Shown piece by piece: positions 1-9,781 of a DNA stretch of 64,000 bases. The notes under the pieces are model-generated. The model had not been told where the DNA came from and searched no databases. It worked only from the letters and a program-made list of their open reading frames with translations. The position numbers were made by a program, and so were the translations under genes. The stretch's first letter is position 1, and the number at the start of each line of letters is the position of its first letter. The stretch comes from Pseudomonas sp. PDM05 (GTDB lineage Bacteria; Pseudomonadota; Gammaproteobacteria; Pseudomonadales; Pseudomonadaceae): NCBI RefSeq assembly GCF_014851685.1, contig NZ_JACVAC010000005.1, forward strand, positions 275,375 through 339,374, in the 5' to 3' direction.

Positions 1-169
1 GGCTCACCCGCTGATCGAGAAACTCGACGGCGAGCAGAACGAAGAGCGGTTTGGCGACCTGTCGCACATCCTCTTCGACCAGGCGGCCCTGGCCGCTGGC
101 GACAGCTTGAAAGATCCGGCCGCCTATGTGCGCCGCCTGAACAAGCTGTTGGTTGAACTGTCGGTCTGA
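1..169 (+). CDS. htpG: HtpG chaperone (Hsp90 family), 3' end only
   Basis: The first 169 bases encode the last 55 residues of a protein and end in TGA at 167-169. The segment contains [15 protein letters not shown] and ends in [12 protein letters not shown], which I recognise as the C-terminal dimerisation end of pseudomonad HtpG, the ATP-dependent cytosolic Hsp90 chaperone. The neighbour downstream is a dienelactone hydrolase, the same order as I recall for PAO1 (PA1596-PA1597). A strong terminator follows directly. The 5' part lies outside the window. Confidence 0.9.
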   Translation, partial: AHPLIEKLDGEQNEERFGDLSHILFDQAALAAGDSLKDPAAYVRRLNKLLVELSV

Positions 170-180
170 CACCGTTGTAG

Positions 181-207
181 AAAAGCCCGCTTCGGCGGGC
201 TTTTTCG
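181..207 (+). terminator. Rho-independent terminator after htpG
   Basis: AAAAGCCCGC-TTC-GGCGGGCTTTTT: a GC-rich hairpin followed by a T tract, 12 bases after the htpG stop codon. Confidence 0.9.
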
Positions 208-235
208 TTCTAGTGCACCTCAACTGGAGTAAATG

Positions 236-958
236 ATGAGCCAAGTCACTGTGCGTTCCGTGGTCTATCAGATTGATGGCCAGTCCTACGAAAGCCGCCT
301 GGCGTTCGATGCCAGCCACAAGGGTTCGCTGCCGGGCCTGTTGATGGCGCCGAACTGGATGGGGGTAAGTGCGGGTGCCGAGGAGATCGCCAAGAGCGTG
401 GCCAGCAAAGGCTACGTGGTGCTGATCGCCGACCTGTATGGGCAAACCGTGCGCCCCTCGAATGGCGATGAAGCCGGTGCGGCGATGATGCCGCTCAAGC
501 AAGACAACCCGGCGCTGATCAAACGCTTGCAGGCGGCCTTTGCGCAACTGCAGGGCCAGGCCGAGGTGGATACCTCGAAGCTGGCGACCTTTGGTTTCTG
601 CTTTGGCGGTTTCTGTGCGCTGGAACTGGCGCGTACCGGAGCGCCGTTGAAGGCTGCCGTGTCGTTCCACGGCACTCTCGACACCCAGAACCCGGCAGGC
701 GCCAAGCACATCCAGGGTTCAGTGCTGGTGCTGCACGGTGCGTCCGATCCATTGGTGCCGAGAGAGCAACTGCCCGCGTTCGAAGAGGAAATGAACGCAG
801 CCGGTGTAGATTGGCAATTGCTGAGCTACGGCGGTGCGGTGCATTCCTTCACCGATCCGCATGCGAACGTGCCGGGCAAGATGATGTATGACGCGAAGAC
901 CGCCAAGCGGGCGTTCAAGTCGATGCATGATTTGTTGGATGAAGTGTTCCGGGGCTGA
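236..958 (+). CDS. Dienelactone hydrolase family protein
   Basis: A 240-residue alpha/beta hydrolase of the dienelactone hydrolase (carboxymethylenebutenolidase) family, predicted cytosolic, hydrolysing a lactone or ester. The nucleophile is the Cys in GFCFGG (about residue 122), as in this family rather than a Ser elbow; the acid and histidine are probably in HGASDPLVP and GAVHSFTDP near the C-terminus. Two ATGs stand in tandem at 233 and 236. GGAG at 226-229 gives a 6-base spacing only for the second, so I chose 236. It follows the htpG terminator and probably has its own promoter. The real substrate is unknown. Confidence 0.85.
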   Translation: MSQVTVRSVVYQIDGQSYESRLAFDASHKGSLPGLLMAPNWMGVSAGAEEIAKSVASKGYVVLIADLYGQTVRPSNGDEAGAAMMPLKQDNPALIKRLQAAFAQLQGQAEVDTSKLATFGFCFGGFCALELARTGAPLKAAVSFHGTLDTQNPAGAKHIQGSVLVLHGASDPLVPREQLPAFEEEMNAAGVDWQLLSYGGAVHSFTDPHANVPGKMMYDAKTAKRAFKSMHDLLDEVFRG

Positions 959-980
959 TTGTTCAGCGCCTGTGCTGGCC

Positions 981-1052
981 TCATCGCAGGCAAGCCCGCT
1001 CCCACATTTGAATGTATTCACACATCAAAATGTGGGAGTGGGGGCCCGCGAT
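981..1052. repeat. REP pair, tail-to-tail orientation
   Basis: Two imperfect REP units, the first reading GCAAGCCCGCTCCCACA and the second TGTGGGAGTGGGGGCCCGCGA, separated by about 24 bases. The conserved TGTGGGAG ends face inward, the opposite of most pairs in this window. It lies between the convergent hydrolase and pirin genes. Confidence 0.85.
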
Positions 1053-1054
1053 GG

Positions 1055-1921
1055 CTATCTCACCGGCAACTCTATCCTGTCTGTTTCACCGGGCACCGTC
1101 GGCCAATCCCCCGCCGCCCAACGCTGCCGCGCCTGCTCGATAACCGCCGGATCGCTCGCGACAAAATTCCAATTGATCCGCCGCGGCCCATCCAGTGGCG
1201 CGCCGCCACATATCACCAGGTGGCAATCCGTCTCGGCAAACAACGCCATCTCCTGGCCTGCCGGCAACACCGCCAGGCTGTGCACCTCCAGCGTCTCACC
1301 GTCCAATTGCGCTTCGCCTGCCAGCAGGTACACCGCGCGTTCCTCATGCTCATCCGGAATCAGCAGGGTCGTGGCCGTCTGCATCCGCACTTCGGCATAC
1401 AGCGTCGGCGACAGCACCGGCACCGGTGATTTCAGGCAGAAGCCATTGCCGGCGATCAGCCGGATCTGCACCCCCAGGTTGTCACTCACCGGCAGGCTCG
1501 CCGCCGGGTGGTGGCTGTAATGCCCCGGCCCGGTTTCGTGGTCCCTCGGCGAGGCCAGCCACACTTGCAGCCCGTGTAGGCTGAAACCGCTGGCCTGGAG
1601 CGCTGCGGGGGTACGTTCGACGTGGGCAATCGCGCTGCCGGCGGTCATCCAGCTGACATCGCCGGCCTGCACCACCTGGTCCGAACCGAGGCTGTCCTTG
1701 TGCTGCAAGGCGCCTTCGAACAGGTAGGTGAGGGTCGACAGGCCGATGTGCGGGTGCTGGCGGATATTCATGCCGCTGCCCGGTGCGTATTGGGTGCGCA
1801 GCATATGGTCGAAAAACACGAAGGGCCCGACACTGCGGCATTCACGCGATGGCAGCGGGCGCAGGATCGGCTGGCCTTCGACATCTTCGGGGCGAGGGCG
1901 GATCACGGTGAGGGTGGTCAT
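1055..1921 (-). CDS. Pirin family protein
   Basis: A 288-residue bicupin protein of the pirin family. The N-terminal cupin carries the metal-binding signature: HPHIGLSTLTYLFEG followed by a conserved HKDSLG turn (about residues 58-80), and WMTAGSAIAHVERTP follows. Members bind Fe in the N-terminal cupin; some are quercetin 2,3-dioxygenases, others act as redox-sensitive regulators, so the biochemical role here cannot be fixed. It is transcribed away from the OsmC-type gene upstream on the same strand, with a 64-base gap. Start is ATG at 1919-1921; the ribosome site is weak. Confidence 0.85.
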   Translation of the reverse strand: MTTLTVIRPRPEDVEGQPILRPLPSRECRSVGPFVFFDHMLRTQYAPGSGMNIRQHPHIGLSTLTYLFEGALQHKDSLGSDQVVQAGDVSWMTAGSAIAHVERTPAALQASGFSLHGLQVWLASPRDHETGPGHYSHHPAASLPVSDNLGVQIRLIAGNGFCLKSPVPVLSPTLYAEVRMQTATTLLIPDEHEERAVYLLAGEAQLDGETLEVHSLAVLPAGQEMALFAETDCHLVICGGAPLDGPRRINWNFVASDPAVIEQARQRWAAGDWPTVPGETDRIELPVR

Positions 1922-1985
1922 GGTGCATCCCAGTCTGAGCGGGTTGGATGCCGTTGAGCATAACCCGCTCGGGAGGATGTTGCTG

Positions 1986-2402
1986 TTACTGGCTGAACGC
2001 GCCTTCGGACAATTGCGTGTCGATGCTGATCTCGGCCGTCGTCATCAGCTTGTGCACCGGGCAGCGGTCGGCCACGCGGTGCAGTTCATCGCGCTGGGCG
2101 TCGGTGAGCACGCCCTTGAGGGTCAGCTTGACGTTGAGCTTGTATTTGCCTTTCTGCTCTTCAGTTGCGTCGTGGGTGACTTCCACGGTCACGCCGGTGA
2201 GCGGGATGTCTTTCTTTTGCGCATAGAGCTTGACCGTCAATGCCTTGCACGAGGCCAGGGCGGCGTCGAAGTAGTCGTGGGGGGAGGGCGCCGAGTCATC
2301 GCCGCCCAGGCTCTTGGGCAGGTCGGTGAACAGCTCGTGGTTGTCGATGTTCAGGCTGTGGCGAAAGTTGTCGTGGTTGAGCGTATTGACGGTAACAGGC
2401 AT
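1986..2402 (-). CDS. OsmC family peroxiredoxin-like protein
   Basis: A 138-residue OsmC/Ohr-superfamily protein, predicted to reduce organic hydroperoxides with a two-cysteine mechanism. The two family cysteines are in ALASCKALT and DRCPVHK, with the acidic and basic stretches between them as usual. I chose ATG at 2400-2402 (MPVTVNTLNHD) because GAGG sits six bases upstream; a GTG four codons earlier is in frame but has no better site. It belongs to the general OsmC group rather than the typical Ohr subgroup. No regulator lies next to it. Confidence 0.85.
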   Translation of the reverse strand: MPVTVNTLNHDNFRHSLNIDNHELFTDLPKSLGGDDSAPSPHDYFDAALASCKALTVKLYAQKKDIPLTGVTVEVTHDATEEQKGKYKLNVKLTLKGVLTDAQRDELHRVADRCPVHKLMTTAEISIDTQLSEGAFSQ

Positions 2403-2586
2403 GGCGAACCTCACAAGGGGGGCAGGATGAAGGTCATGCAGTTATAGAGCATGGCGGCGTTCGGGTGTTCCATGTTTTCTACAATCACTTTCGCCGCGAT
2501 TGTGTTAGGGGTTTATATCGCGTTTTCGTCTTAGCCAGATTCGCGCAATTGCAGCAAGCGCTCTTGCCACATGGATTCCATACCCC

Positions 2587-2623
2587 CATGAAAAAGCCCC
2601 GAACCAGTCGGGGCTTTTTCATG
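2587..2623 (-). terminator. Bidirectional terminator after fabB
   Basis: CATGAAAAAGCCCC and GGGGCTTTTTCATG flank a short loop, giving A/T tracts on both sides, so it can stop transcription from both strands. It lies 18 bases past the fabB stop codon. The rest of the 2403-2640 gap shows no gene. Confidence 0.88.
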
Positions 2624-2640
2624 CAATCAAGCTACAGGCC

Positions 2641-3861
2641 TTACTTGCCCTGCCAGCGTTTCAGCACCAGGGTGGCGTTAGTGCCACCGAAGCCGAAGCT
2701 GTTGCTCATCACGGTGTCGATTTTTGCGTTTTCACGGGTCTTGGTCAGGATCGGCATATCAGCAACGGCTGGGTCCAGCTCGTCGATGTTGGCCGAACCC
2801 GCCATGAAGTTGCCTTCCATCATCAGCAGGCAGTAGATCGCTTCGTGAACGCCGGCGGCGCCCAAGGAGTGGCCGGACAGGCTCTTGGTGGAGCTGATGG
2901 CCGGGGCCTTGTCACCGAATACCGCACGCACGCCTTCCATTTCCTTGGCGTCGCCGACCGGGGTCGAAGTGCCGTGGGTGTTCAGGTAGTCGATTGGGGT
3001 ATCCACGGTGGACATGGCCATCTGCATGCAACGGATGGCGCCTTCACCGCTTGGGGCAACCATGTCGTAGCCGTCGGAAGTGGCGCCGTAACCGACGATT
3101 TCCGCGTAGATCTTCGCGCCACGGGCCAGGGCGTGTTCCAGCTCCTCGACCACCACCATGCCGCCGCCGCCGGCAATGACGAAACCGTCACGCTTGGCGT
3201 CGTAGGCGCGGGAGGCCTTCTCTGGGGTTTCGTTGTACTGGGTGGACAGGGCGCCCATGGCGTCGAACAGGAACGATTGGCTCCAATGCTCTTCTTCACC
3301 GCCGCCGGCGAATACGATGTCCTGCTTGCCCAACTGGATCTGCTCAACGGCAGTACCGATGCAGTGAGCACTGGTGGCGCACGCGGAGGAGATCGAGTAG
3401 TTCACGCCCTTGATCTGGAACGGCGTGGCCAGACAGGCCGAAACGGTGCTGCCCATGGTCCGTGTGACACGGTACGGGCCAACGCGCTTCACGCCTTTTT
3501 CGCGCAGGATGTCCAGCGCTTCCATCTGGTTCAGGGTCGATGCGCCGCCGGAACCTGCGATCAGGCCGGTGCGTACGTTGGAAACCTGGTCTTCGCTCAG
3601 GCCGGAGTCGGCGATGGCGTCTTTCATGGCCAGGTAGGCGTAGGCGGCAGCGTGGCCGACGAAGCGATAGATCTTGCGATCGATCAGTTCTTCGAGGGGC
3701 AGGTCGATGGAGCCGGAAACCTGGCTACGCAGACCCATTTCGGCATATTCCGGGTTGAAGCGGATGCCAGGGCGACTTGCACGCAGGTTAGCGGTGACGG
3801 TCTCTTTGTCATTGCCCAGGCAAGAAACGATGCCCAGACCAGTGATAACGACGCGGCGCAT
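2641..3861 (-). CDS. fabB: 3-oxoacyl-ACP synthase I (FabB)
   Basis: A 406-residue beta-ketoacyl-ACP synthase I, the condensing enzyme that elongates cis-3-decenoyl-ACP and so commits carbon to unsaturated fatty acids; cytosolic. The catalytic Cys is in SSACATSAH (Cys161), and the two active-site histidines are in [11 protein letters not shown] and [13 protein letters not shown], the latter with the conserved Lys. Length and motif order match E. coli FabB (406 aa). It follows fabA by 11 bases in the same operon and has AAGGGTT as ribosome site. Confidence 0.97.
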   Translation of the reverse strand: MRRVVITGLGIVSCLGNDKETVTANLRASRPGIRFNPEYAEMGLRSQVSGSIDLPLEELIDRKIYRFVGHAAAYAYLAMKDAIADSGLSEDQVSNVRTGLIAGSGGASTLNQMEALDILREKGVKRVGPYRVTRTMGSTVSACLATPFQIKGVNYSISSACATSAHCIGTAVEQIQLGKQDIVFAGGGEEEHWSQSFLFDAMGALSTQYNETPEKASRAYDAKRDGFVIAGGGGMVVVEELEHALARGAKIYAEIVGYGATSDGYDMVAPSGEGAIRCMQMAMSTVDTPIDYLNTHGTSTPVGDAKEMEGVRAVFGDKAPAISSTKSLSGHSLGAAGVHEAIYCLLMMEGNFMAGSANIDELDPAVADMPILTKTRENAKIDTVMSNSFGFGGTNATLVLKRWQGK

Positions 3862-3872
3862 GCGGATAACCC

Positions 3873-4388
3873 TTAAAAGTTGTCAGTGGAAGTGAATACG
3901 CCGACCCGAAGGCCTTCGGCAGTATAGATCTCGCGACCGTCGACGCTCACCGAACCATCGGCGATGGCCAGGTTCAGCTTGCCCTTGAGGACGCGCTTGA
4001 TTTGAATGTTGTAGGTGACTTTCTTGGCGGTCGGCAGGACCTGGCCAAAGAACTTCACTTCGCCCGAACCCAGGGCGCGACCGCGGCCCGGCAGACCCTG
4101 CCAGCCAAGGAAGAAGCCGACCAGCTGCCACATGGCGTCGAGGCCCAGGCAGCCTGGCATTACAGGATCGCCTTCGAAATGGCAGGCGAAGAACCACAGG
4201 TCCGGGGTGATATCCAGCTCGGCGACCAATTCACCTTTGCCGTACTTGCCACCCTCTTCGCTGATATGGGTGATGCGATCCACCATCAGCATGTTCGGGG
4301 CGGGCAGTTGCGCGTTACCTGGGCCGAACAGCTCACCGCGACTGCAGCGCAGCAGGTCTTCCCGGGTAAAGGCGTTTTGTTTGGTCAT
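3873..4388 (-). CDS. fabA: 3-hydroxydecanoyl-ACP dehydratase/isomerase (FabA)
   Basis: A 171-residue hot-dog enzyme that dehydrates 3-hydroxydecanoyl-ACP and isomerises trans-2- to cis-3-decenoyl-ACP, the branch point of anaerobic unsaturated fatty acid synthesis. His70 in [11 protein letters not shown] and Asp84 in CLGLDAMW are the catalytic pair known from E. coli FabA. First gene of the fabAB operon; GGAG stands before ATG 4386-4388. A palindrome 130 bases upstream may be its operator (see 4521-4538). Confidence 0.97.
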   Translation of the reverse strand: MTKQNAFTREDLLRCSRGELFGPGNAQLPAPNMLMVDRITHISEEGGKYGKGELVAELDITPDLWFFACHFEGDPVMPGCLGLDAMWQLVGFFLGWQGLPGRGRALGSGEVKFFGQVLPTAKKVTYNIQIKRVLKGKLNLAIADGSVSVDGREIYTAEGLRVGVFTSTDNF

Positions 4389-4520
4389 GCGAGCTCCTCA
4401 ATAATCCCATGCGGCAGGGTAGGGTAGATCTTCCCGAACCGACTGAAGCGTTACGCTTCATACCGGCAGCCTACACATAGACTATTGCGTTGTAGTGAAA
4501 GTCACAGCGGCAAGGCACTG

Positions 4521-4538
4521 AATGTACACTTGTTCACT
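4521..4538. promoter_or_regulatory. Candidate DesT-type operator upstream of fabAB
   Basis: AATGTACACTTGTTCACT is an imperfect inverted repeat (AGTGAAC-N4-GTNCANT on the fabA strand, two mismatches). In P. aeruginosa the TetR-family regulator DesT is known to bind a palindrome with TGAAC/GTTCA-type arms at the fabAB and desCB promoters. The assignment here is inference from symmetry and position; desT is not in the window. Confidence 0.5.
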
Positions 4539-4636
4539 GAAATTTTAAACCGGGCCTGTTTATCGGTCCGTTTGGGTGCCTAAGACTGCCGCACTTTCGT
4601 CTTTCACGCCAGTCGGAGTTGGCTGATGGCGCGGCG

Positions 4637-6538
4637 CTATTGCACCCAGCGCTGCAGAATTTGCTGCAAATCCGTGCGTTTGAATGGCTTGGCCAGGTAA
4701 TCGTTCATTCCGGCGGCCAGGCACGCTTCGCGGTCGCCCTGCAAGGCGTTGGCGGTCAGGGCGATGATCGGCAGGTCGGCGCAGCCCGGCAGTTGACGGA
4801 TTTGCCGGGTCGCCTCGTAGCCGTCGACCAACGGCAGTCGGCAGTCCATCAGGATCGCGGTGAAAATCAGGCTCTCGGCACTGCGGATCGCCTCGGCGCC
4901 ATCGATGGCCAGGCTCACTTCAAAGCCCAGGCTGCGCAGCATGGCTTCGACCACGGTGCGGTTGACCGGGTTGTCTTCCACCAGCAGCACATGGCGGCCA
5001 TCACCGGCACTGTTTTTACCTTCGCTGTCATGGGCAATCTTCGGCAGGTATTGCTGGTCGATGGCCAACGGGATTTCCAGGGTAAACACCGAACCACGGC
5101 CTTCTTCGCTCTGCGCCCGCAAGGTGCCGCCCATGCGTTCGGCCAGGGTGCGGGCGATCGGCAGGCCCAGGCCGGTGCCGCCGTAACGTCTTGAAATGGA
5201 ACTGTCGGCCTGCTGGAACGCATCGAACATCAGCTCCAGGCGCTCGGCCGAAATGCCGATGCCGCTGTCGCGCACGGTGCAGGTAAACCACAACAGTTCG
5301 TGATCGAGGACCTGCCACTGGGGCTCGATGGTCACCGTGCCGTGTTCGGTGAATTTCAGTGCGTTGCCGATCAGGTTCACCAGGATCTGCCGGATTCGCG
5401 TCGGATCGCCCTGTACCTGCAGCGCCTCGATCCCCGCCGGAATCGGCAGCTCCAAGGTCAGCCCGCGTTGCTGGGCGCTGTGCTGGAAGGACTGGGCGCA
5501 GCTGTTGATCAGGTCTGCCAGGTTGAACGGAATATGCTCCAGCTCCAGGGCGGCACGTTCGATACGCGAGAAGTCGAGAATATCGTTGATCACCTTGAGC
5601 AGATGTTCGGTGGATTCGGACGCCAGTGCCGCGTACTCGGTCTGCTCCTCGGTCATCTCGGTGGTTTCCAGCAGCTGCAACATGCCCAGCACGCCGTTCA
5701 TCGGCGTGCGCAGCTCATGGCTCATCATTGCGAGGAAATCCGACTTGGCGTTGTTCGCCCGCTCCGCTTCCTCACGGGTCTGGATCAACTGCGCCATGGC
5801 CTGGTGCTGCTCGCGGCTGGCCTGGTTGAGGCCTTCGGCCAGGTTGTTGATATGCCGCGACAGGTCGCCCAATTCCGAGTCATCGACGATCGGCAGCGGC
5901 GTTTTGTAGTCGCCTTGCTGGATTGCCTTGACCGCATTGCCCATGGCGCTGATCGGCTGCGACAGGCTCGCCGCCAGACGGCGTGCCAGCAGAAAGGTGA
6001 ATAGCAGGGCAAACATCGCCAGGATGCCGGCCTTGAGCAGGATTTCCTGCTGGCGCTGGCTGAACGCATCGTTGGACATGCCGACGATCACCCGGCCCAG
6101 ATAATCCGCACGCGGCGCCTTGGGTTCGTTGAGGTTGTCCTGGAAAAAGTCATTGCCCAGTTGGATATGCTGCAAGCGGATCGGCGCCTGGAAGACTTTG
6201 ACCGACAGCGAGCGGTCATGTCTTTCCGACGGCTGCTCGACGTACACCAGGATGTTTTCGGCACTGTCCTGGATCTCCAGGAAACGCACGTGGGGCGTGG
6301 CCAGTGTCGCGCGCAACAGGCTTTCAAGCACATCGTTGTTGCCGGAAATCACCCCGTACTCGGTGGCCGGTGCCAACTGGTTGGCGATCAATTGGCCGGT
6401 GTGGTCGAGTTCCTGGCGCAGGTCCTGGATCCGCACGAAGGTAAAGAAACTGATCAACAGCAGCGTCAGCAACAGCGCCGGGCCCAGGGTGATGAGTTGG
6501 GTGCGGGTGTTGATGTCCCAACGACGGCGTAAGGTCAT
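4637..6538 (-). CDS. Hybrid sensor histidine kinase (PA1611-like)
   Basis: A 633-residue inner-membrane hybrid kinase. Order: TM1 about 17-36, a periplasmic domain about 37-168, TM2 about 169-187, HAMP 190-245, HisKA with the phospho-acceptor in [10 protein letters not shown] (His274), HATPase with NLIGNALKF and GTGLGLPIA, then a receiver about 512-630 with the Asp in ILMDCRLP. There is no HPt domain, so a separate HPt partner is required. Its position between fabAB and gpsA matches P. aeruginosa PA1611, which is reported to interact with RetS and to feed HptB. Its ATG overlaps the stop of the periplasmic-protein gene by four bases, implying translational coupling. Confidence 0.85.
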   Translation of the reverse strand: MTLRRRWDINTRTQLITLGPALLLTLLLISFFTFVRIQDLRQELDHTGQLIANQLAPATEYGVISGNNDVLESLLRATLATPHVRFLEIQDSAENILVYVEQPSERHDRSLSVKVFQAPIRLQHIQLGNDFFQDNLNEPKAPRADYLGRVIVGMSNDAFSQRQQEILLKAGILAMFALLFTFLLARRLAASLSQPISAMGNAVKAIQQGDYKTPLPIVDDSELGDLSRHINNLAEGLNQASREQHQAMAQLIQTREEAERANNAKSDFLAMMSHELRTPMNGVLGMLQLLETTEMTEEQTEYAALASESTEHLLKVINDILDFSRIERAALELEHIPFNLADLINSCAQSFQHSAQQRGLTLELPIPAGIEALQVQGDPTRIRQILVNLIGNALKFTEHGTVTIEPQWQVLDHELLWFTCTVRDSGIGISAERLELMFDAFQQADSSISRRYGGTGLGLPIARTLAERMGGTLRAQSEEGRGSVFTLEIPLAIDQQYLPKIAHDSEGKNSAGDGRHVLLVEDNPVNRTVVEAMLRSLGFEVSLAIDGAEAIRSAESLIFTAILMDCRLPLVDGYEATRQIRQLPGCADLPIIALTANALQGDREACLAAGMNDYLAKPFKRTDLQQILQRWVQ

Positions 6539-7464
6539 GGGCGTTTTTCTCCTGCGGCCAGCCGGGCGGCGACGTCGCGTTCATCGACCTCTTCGAGCCC
6601 CAGCGAACGTGCGACTTGCGGGTTGCCCGCGACTTTGAAATGTTCCGGGTACAGCGTGCGCGGCCAGGTGGCCGGTGGCTGGTCGAGCAGGCGGTCGAGC
6701 ACCGCCAGCCAATCGGCCTGATCGCTGTAGGTACTGGCCAGGCTGCCAGCGCGGACAAACCCGGCGTTGGGCCCCACCAGCGGCAATTGCCGGGCGTAGC
6801 TGCTCAACAGCAGGTTCTTCACGGTTTTCGGGTTGTACAGCTGCGGGTCATCAAGGCCGAGCAGCACGTCGCTGCTCTTGAACAGGTTTTGCAGCGGGCG
6901 ACTGTCGTTGGTGTTGTCCCACAGCTGTGGCACCACCTCCAGGCCCATGGACTTGGCGTACTCGCGCACCTCTTGCAGCAGGAATTCGCTGTCGGCGGCG
7001 TAGAGCACGCCGATGCGCCGGGCCTGGGGCAGGATGTGGGTGATCAGGCGCAATTGGCGCGCCAGCGGCGGGTCGCTCCAGAGCAGGCTGATCCGCGCCG
7101 GAAGATGGTTGCCCAGGCGTTGCCGCGCTTGCAGGCGGCTAATGCGCAGCACCAGGGTCGGAGGGCCCAGGCTGTCTTGCAGGCGCCAGTCGAGGCCGGC
7201 CAGGTCCAGCAGGATCAGGTGCGTGGCCGCAGGCAGGCGGCTCGGCGCGGGCAGGTCCTTGAGCGGGGTGAAGGTCACGCGGTCTTCCGGGCGCTCTTTG
7301 GCCAGGGCGTCGACGAAGGCCTGCACGCCGGCACCGTCTTCGGCGGCGGTGAGCAGGATGTCGGCACTCCACGCTGGCGTGCTCGGCAGCAGGCACGCCA
7401 GCAGCAGGGCGCGCCGCCAAAGCCTGAGTATTGAGAGGAGGGTCATCCTTGACTTTGCGCCCAT
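6535..7464 (-). CDS. Periplasmic ABC-type substrate-binding-like protein
   Basis: A 309-residue protein with an N-terminal signal sequence (hydrophobic [13 protein letters not shown], cleavage probably after WSA). The rest has two alternating alpha/beta lobes, including [13 protein letters not shown] and the [19 protein letters not shown] hinge region, resembling the TrpX/ABC substrate-binding (periplasmic-binding type I) fold. No ABC permease or ATPase lies nearby; instead it is sandwiched between a TonB-dependent receptor (1-base gap) and a hybrid kinase (4-base overlap). I infer a sensory rather than a transport role: a periplasmic ligand carrier presenting a molecule to the kinase. A second in-frame ATG at 7446 is less likely. 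Confidence 0.75.
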   Translation of the reverse strand: MGAKSRMTLLSILRLWRRALLLACLLPSTPAWSADILLTAAEDGAGVQAFVDALAKERPEDRVTFTPLKDLPAPSRLPAATHLILLDLAGLDWRLQDSLGPPTLVLRISRLQARQRLGNHLPARISLLWSDPPLARQLRLITHILPQARRIGVLYAADSEFLLQEVREYAKSMGLEVVPQLWDNTNDSRPLQNLFKSSDVLLGLDDPQLYNPKTVKNLLLSSYARQLPLVGPNAGFVRAGSLASTYSDQADWLAVLDRLLDQPPATWPRTLYPEHFKVAGNPQVARSLGLEEVDERDVAARLAAGEKRP

Positions 7465-7465
7465 G

Positions 7466-9586
7466 TCAGAACTCTAACTCGGCGCTGAAGTAGAGCACGT
7501 GGCGGTGGTCGTAATTGTTGTCGGCCCAGGTGGTGGGCTGGTTATCGAGGCGTTGTTGCAACATGCCGGCCAGCTCCACGTTGGCTTTGCCCAGGGCAAT
7601 GCGCTTGGCCACCCGCAGGTCGACCCGTTCGAAGCGATATTGATTGAGTGCGTCGTCGCCATAGTAGAACAGCGCGCTGGACCAACCCTGGCCCCATTCC
7701 CGCAGCCAGCCGGCCGAACCGCTGTTACGCGCGGTCTGGGCTTTGTCCCGGGGGTTGCTGGTGGTGGCGTCGACGTAAGCATAGGTCAGCCGCAGGCGGT
7801 CGGCGCTGCTCATGCGCCAGTCGAACTGCGATTCGGCACCGGTAAACCGCGAACTGTTGGCGTTGCTGGCGATGAACTGGTTGTTGCGCAGCGGCGAGCT
7901 GATCATCTCGGTGATCTCGTCGTAGAACAGCTTCACGTCGAGGTTCAGCCCGAGGTCGGCGAAGAAGCCGTTGTAGCCCAGTTCCCGCGAGCGCATCAGC
8001 TCTTTGTCGAGGTTGCCCGGGCCGCGTGTCACCACGAAGTACTGGCCGGAATTCTGCCCGTAGGTCGGCGAACTGAGGTTGGTGACGCGGTAGCTCCAGT
8101 TGACGTTGTTTTCGAACATGTCCGGCGAACGGATCGCCTCGGAGTACACCGCACGCAGGCCGTGGCGCGGGTTGATCAGGTAGTTGACCGCCACCCGTGG
8201 CGTCAGCGAGCTGCCACTGAGGTGGGTGTCTTCGAACATCGCGCCGCCCTGCAACAACCAGTGTTCGCTGGCGCGCCACTCCAACTGGCCGAACAGGCGC
8301 CAGGTGGTGTCGTCCAGGGTGCCGTTGAAGTAGGTGTCGGAGTCGGCGCGGTCATAGCGATAATTCACACCGCTGACCAGGCGCAGGCTGTCGGACAGGC
8401 TCAGGGTGTCCTGGATCTCCAGGTCGTAGCGGTTTTCACGGGTACTCTGGTTGATGTCGCCGCACACGCTCTGGCTGGCACCGTTGCGCCACTGGTCCAG
8501 GACCTGGTTACCCAGTGCTTGCTCGTCGGCGCTGCCGGGCGGGGCGACACCCTGGCTGTAGCTGTCCATGTGCCGTGCCAGTTGCTCGGCATAGTTGGGA
8601 TTGAGTTGCCACAGGCGCGTCAGTTCCGGGCTGAACGAGACCTTGGCGTCGCAGGCCTTCCAGATCTGCCGGCGATCCCACTGCTGGGCAGAGCCCTGGA
8701 TATACAGGCTGTGCTCGGGATTGAAATCGAAGTTCCAGCGCAGGGAGCCGGCGTAGTCCTTGGCGGTGACGTCCGAATTGTCGCCACCTTCGGTAATCCC
8801 CGCGAATACCGGCATGTAGGTGTAGGGCCGCTGGTTGGTCCCTTCCTTGGCATTCAGCTGCCAGTCGATGCTTTGTTGCGCGTTCAACGTCTGGCTCACG
8901 GCCAGGCTGAAGCGGTTGAGACGGCGACTGTCACGGCGGTCGGCGCCGGCGGCATCGCTGTCAAAGCCGTCGTCCTGTTGCCCCGACAGCGACAGGCGCA
9001 AGTCGCCAGTGTCCCAGCGCACGCCCTGGCTGGCGTAGAAGTCGTTGATCCCGCGTTCGCCACGGATGACCTTGACCCGCGTGCCCTGGCTGTTGGCCGG
9101 CGAGCGAGTGAGGATATTGACCACCGCCATCAGCGCGTTGGCGCCGTAACTCACGGTATTGGGGCCGCGGAATACTTCGATGCGCTCGATGTCTTCCATC
9201 GCCACTGGAATGTCGCTCCAGTCCACGGTCGCCAGGCCTGCGCGGTACACCGAGCGTCCGTCGATCAACACCTGCATGCGTCGCGCATCGCTGGCGCTGG
9301 TGCCGTGGTAGTTCACCGCCGCCTGGTTGCCGGTGGTGTAGCCGACCATCATCCCCGGCACCAGGCGCAGCAGCTCGCTGATGTCCCGCGCGCCGCTGGC
9401 CTTGATCAACTCGCTGTCGATCACGGTCATGCTGCCCGGCACGGCCGCCGCCGATTGCTTCAGGCGCGTCGCGGTCAGGACCTGCGGCAACGGCTGGTTG
9501 TCGAGGAACAGATCGTCGGCCATGGCCGCGCCGCTGCACAGCAGCAGCCACAACACTGATGAACGGGGAGGAGGGCCCAAATACAC
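7466..9586 (-). CDS. TonB-dependent outer-membrane receptor
   Basis: A 706-residue outer-membrane protein. GTG start at 9584-9586 with AAGG upstream; signal sequence SSVLWLLLCSGAAMA. The plug domain (about 35-160) has VPGSMTVID, ISELLRLVPGMMVG, MQVLIDGRSVY and IERIEVFRGPNTVSYGANA, all typical of TonB-dependent receptors of the BtuB/CirA type. The beta-barrel ends in YFSAELEF with the C-terminal aromatic residue needed for assembly. The sequence LPQVLTATR near the N-terminus could be the TonB box. It is the first gene of the receptor-periplasmic protein-kinase operon. No Fur box or cofactor riboswitch was seen upstream, so the ligand is unknown. Confidence 0.88.
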   Translation of the reverse strand: MYLGPPPRSSVLWLLLCSGAAMADDLFLDNQPLPQVLTATRLKQSAAAVPGSMTVIDSELIKASGARDISELLRLVPGMMVGYTTGNQAAVNYHGTSASDARRMQVLIDGRSVYRAGLATVDWSDIPVAMEDIERIEVFRGPNTVSYGANALMAVVNILTRSPANSQGTRVKVIRGERGINDFYASQGVRWDTGDLRLSLSGQQDDGFDSDAAGADRRDSRRLNRFSLAVSQTLNAQQSIDWQLNAKEGTNQRPYTYMPVFAGITEGGDNSDVTAKDYAGSLRWNFDFNPEHSLYIQGSAQQWDRRQIWKACDAKVSFSPELTRLWQLNPNYAEQLARHMDSYSQGVAPPGSADEQALGNQVLDQWRNGASQSVCGDINQSTRENRYDLEIQDTLSLSDSLRLVSGVNYRYDRADSDTYFNGTLDDTTWRLFGQLEWRASEHWLLQGGAMFEDTHLSGSSLTPRVAVNYLINPRHGLRAVYSEAIRSPDMFENNVNWSYRVTNLSSPTYGQNSGQYFVVTRGPGNLDKELMRSRELGYNGFFADLGLNLDVKLFYDEITEMISSPLRNNQFIASNANSSRFTGAESQFDWRMSSADRLRLTYAYVDATTSNPRDKAQTARNSGSAGWLREWGQGWSSALFYYGDDALNQYRFERVDLRVAKRIALGKANVELAGMLQQRLDNQPTTWADNNYDHRHVLYFSAELEF

Positions 9587-9781
9587 GGAACGGCCTTGAT
9601 AATGACGGATAGCCGCCCATGTTAACTGAGGTCGGGCCTTTTGCCAGTCGTAGGACTTGCAATTACTTCACACGGGTGTGGCATTTTCCGACATGTGAAC
9701 GAATTGACACGGGGGCTGGCCGCAAGCGGGTCGCCCCGTATAATGCGGCCATCGCCATTGGTATGGATTAACGGATTGCAT

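Noticed and set aside
7499..9559. 686-residue open frame antisense to the TonB-dependent receptor
   Set aside because: High-GC third-position bias leaves long stop-free frames on the opposite strand; its product is rich in His, Gln and Val with no domain, while the sense frame has a full receptor pattern.
9641..9781. Longer gpsA reading frame from 9641
   Set aside because: Would add 47 residues before the nucleotide-binding motif, against the family start at 9782; the region is promoter-like and shared with the divergent receptor gene.
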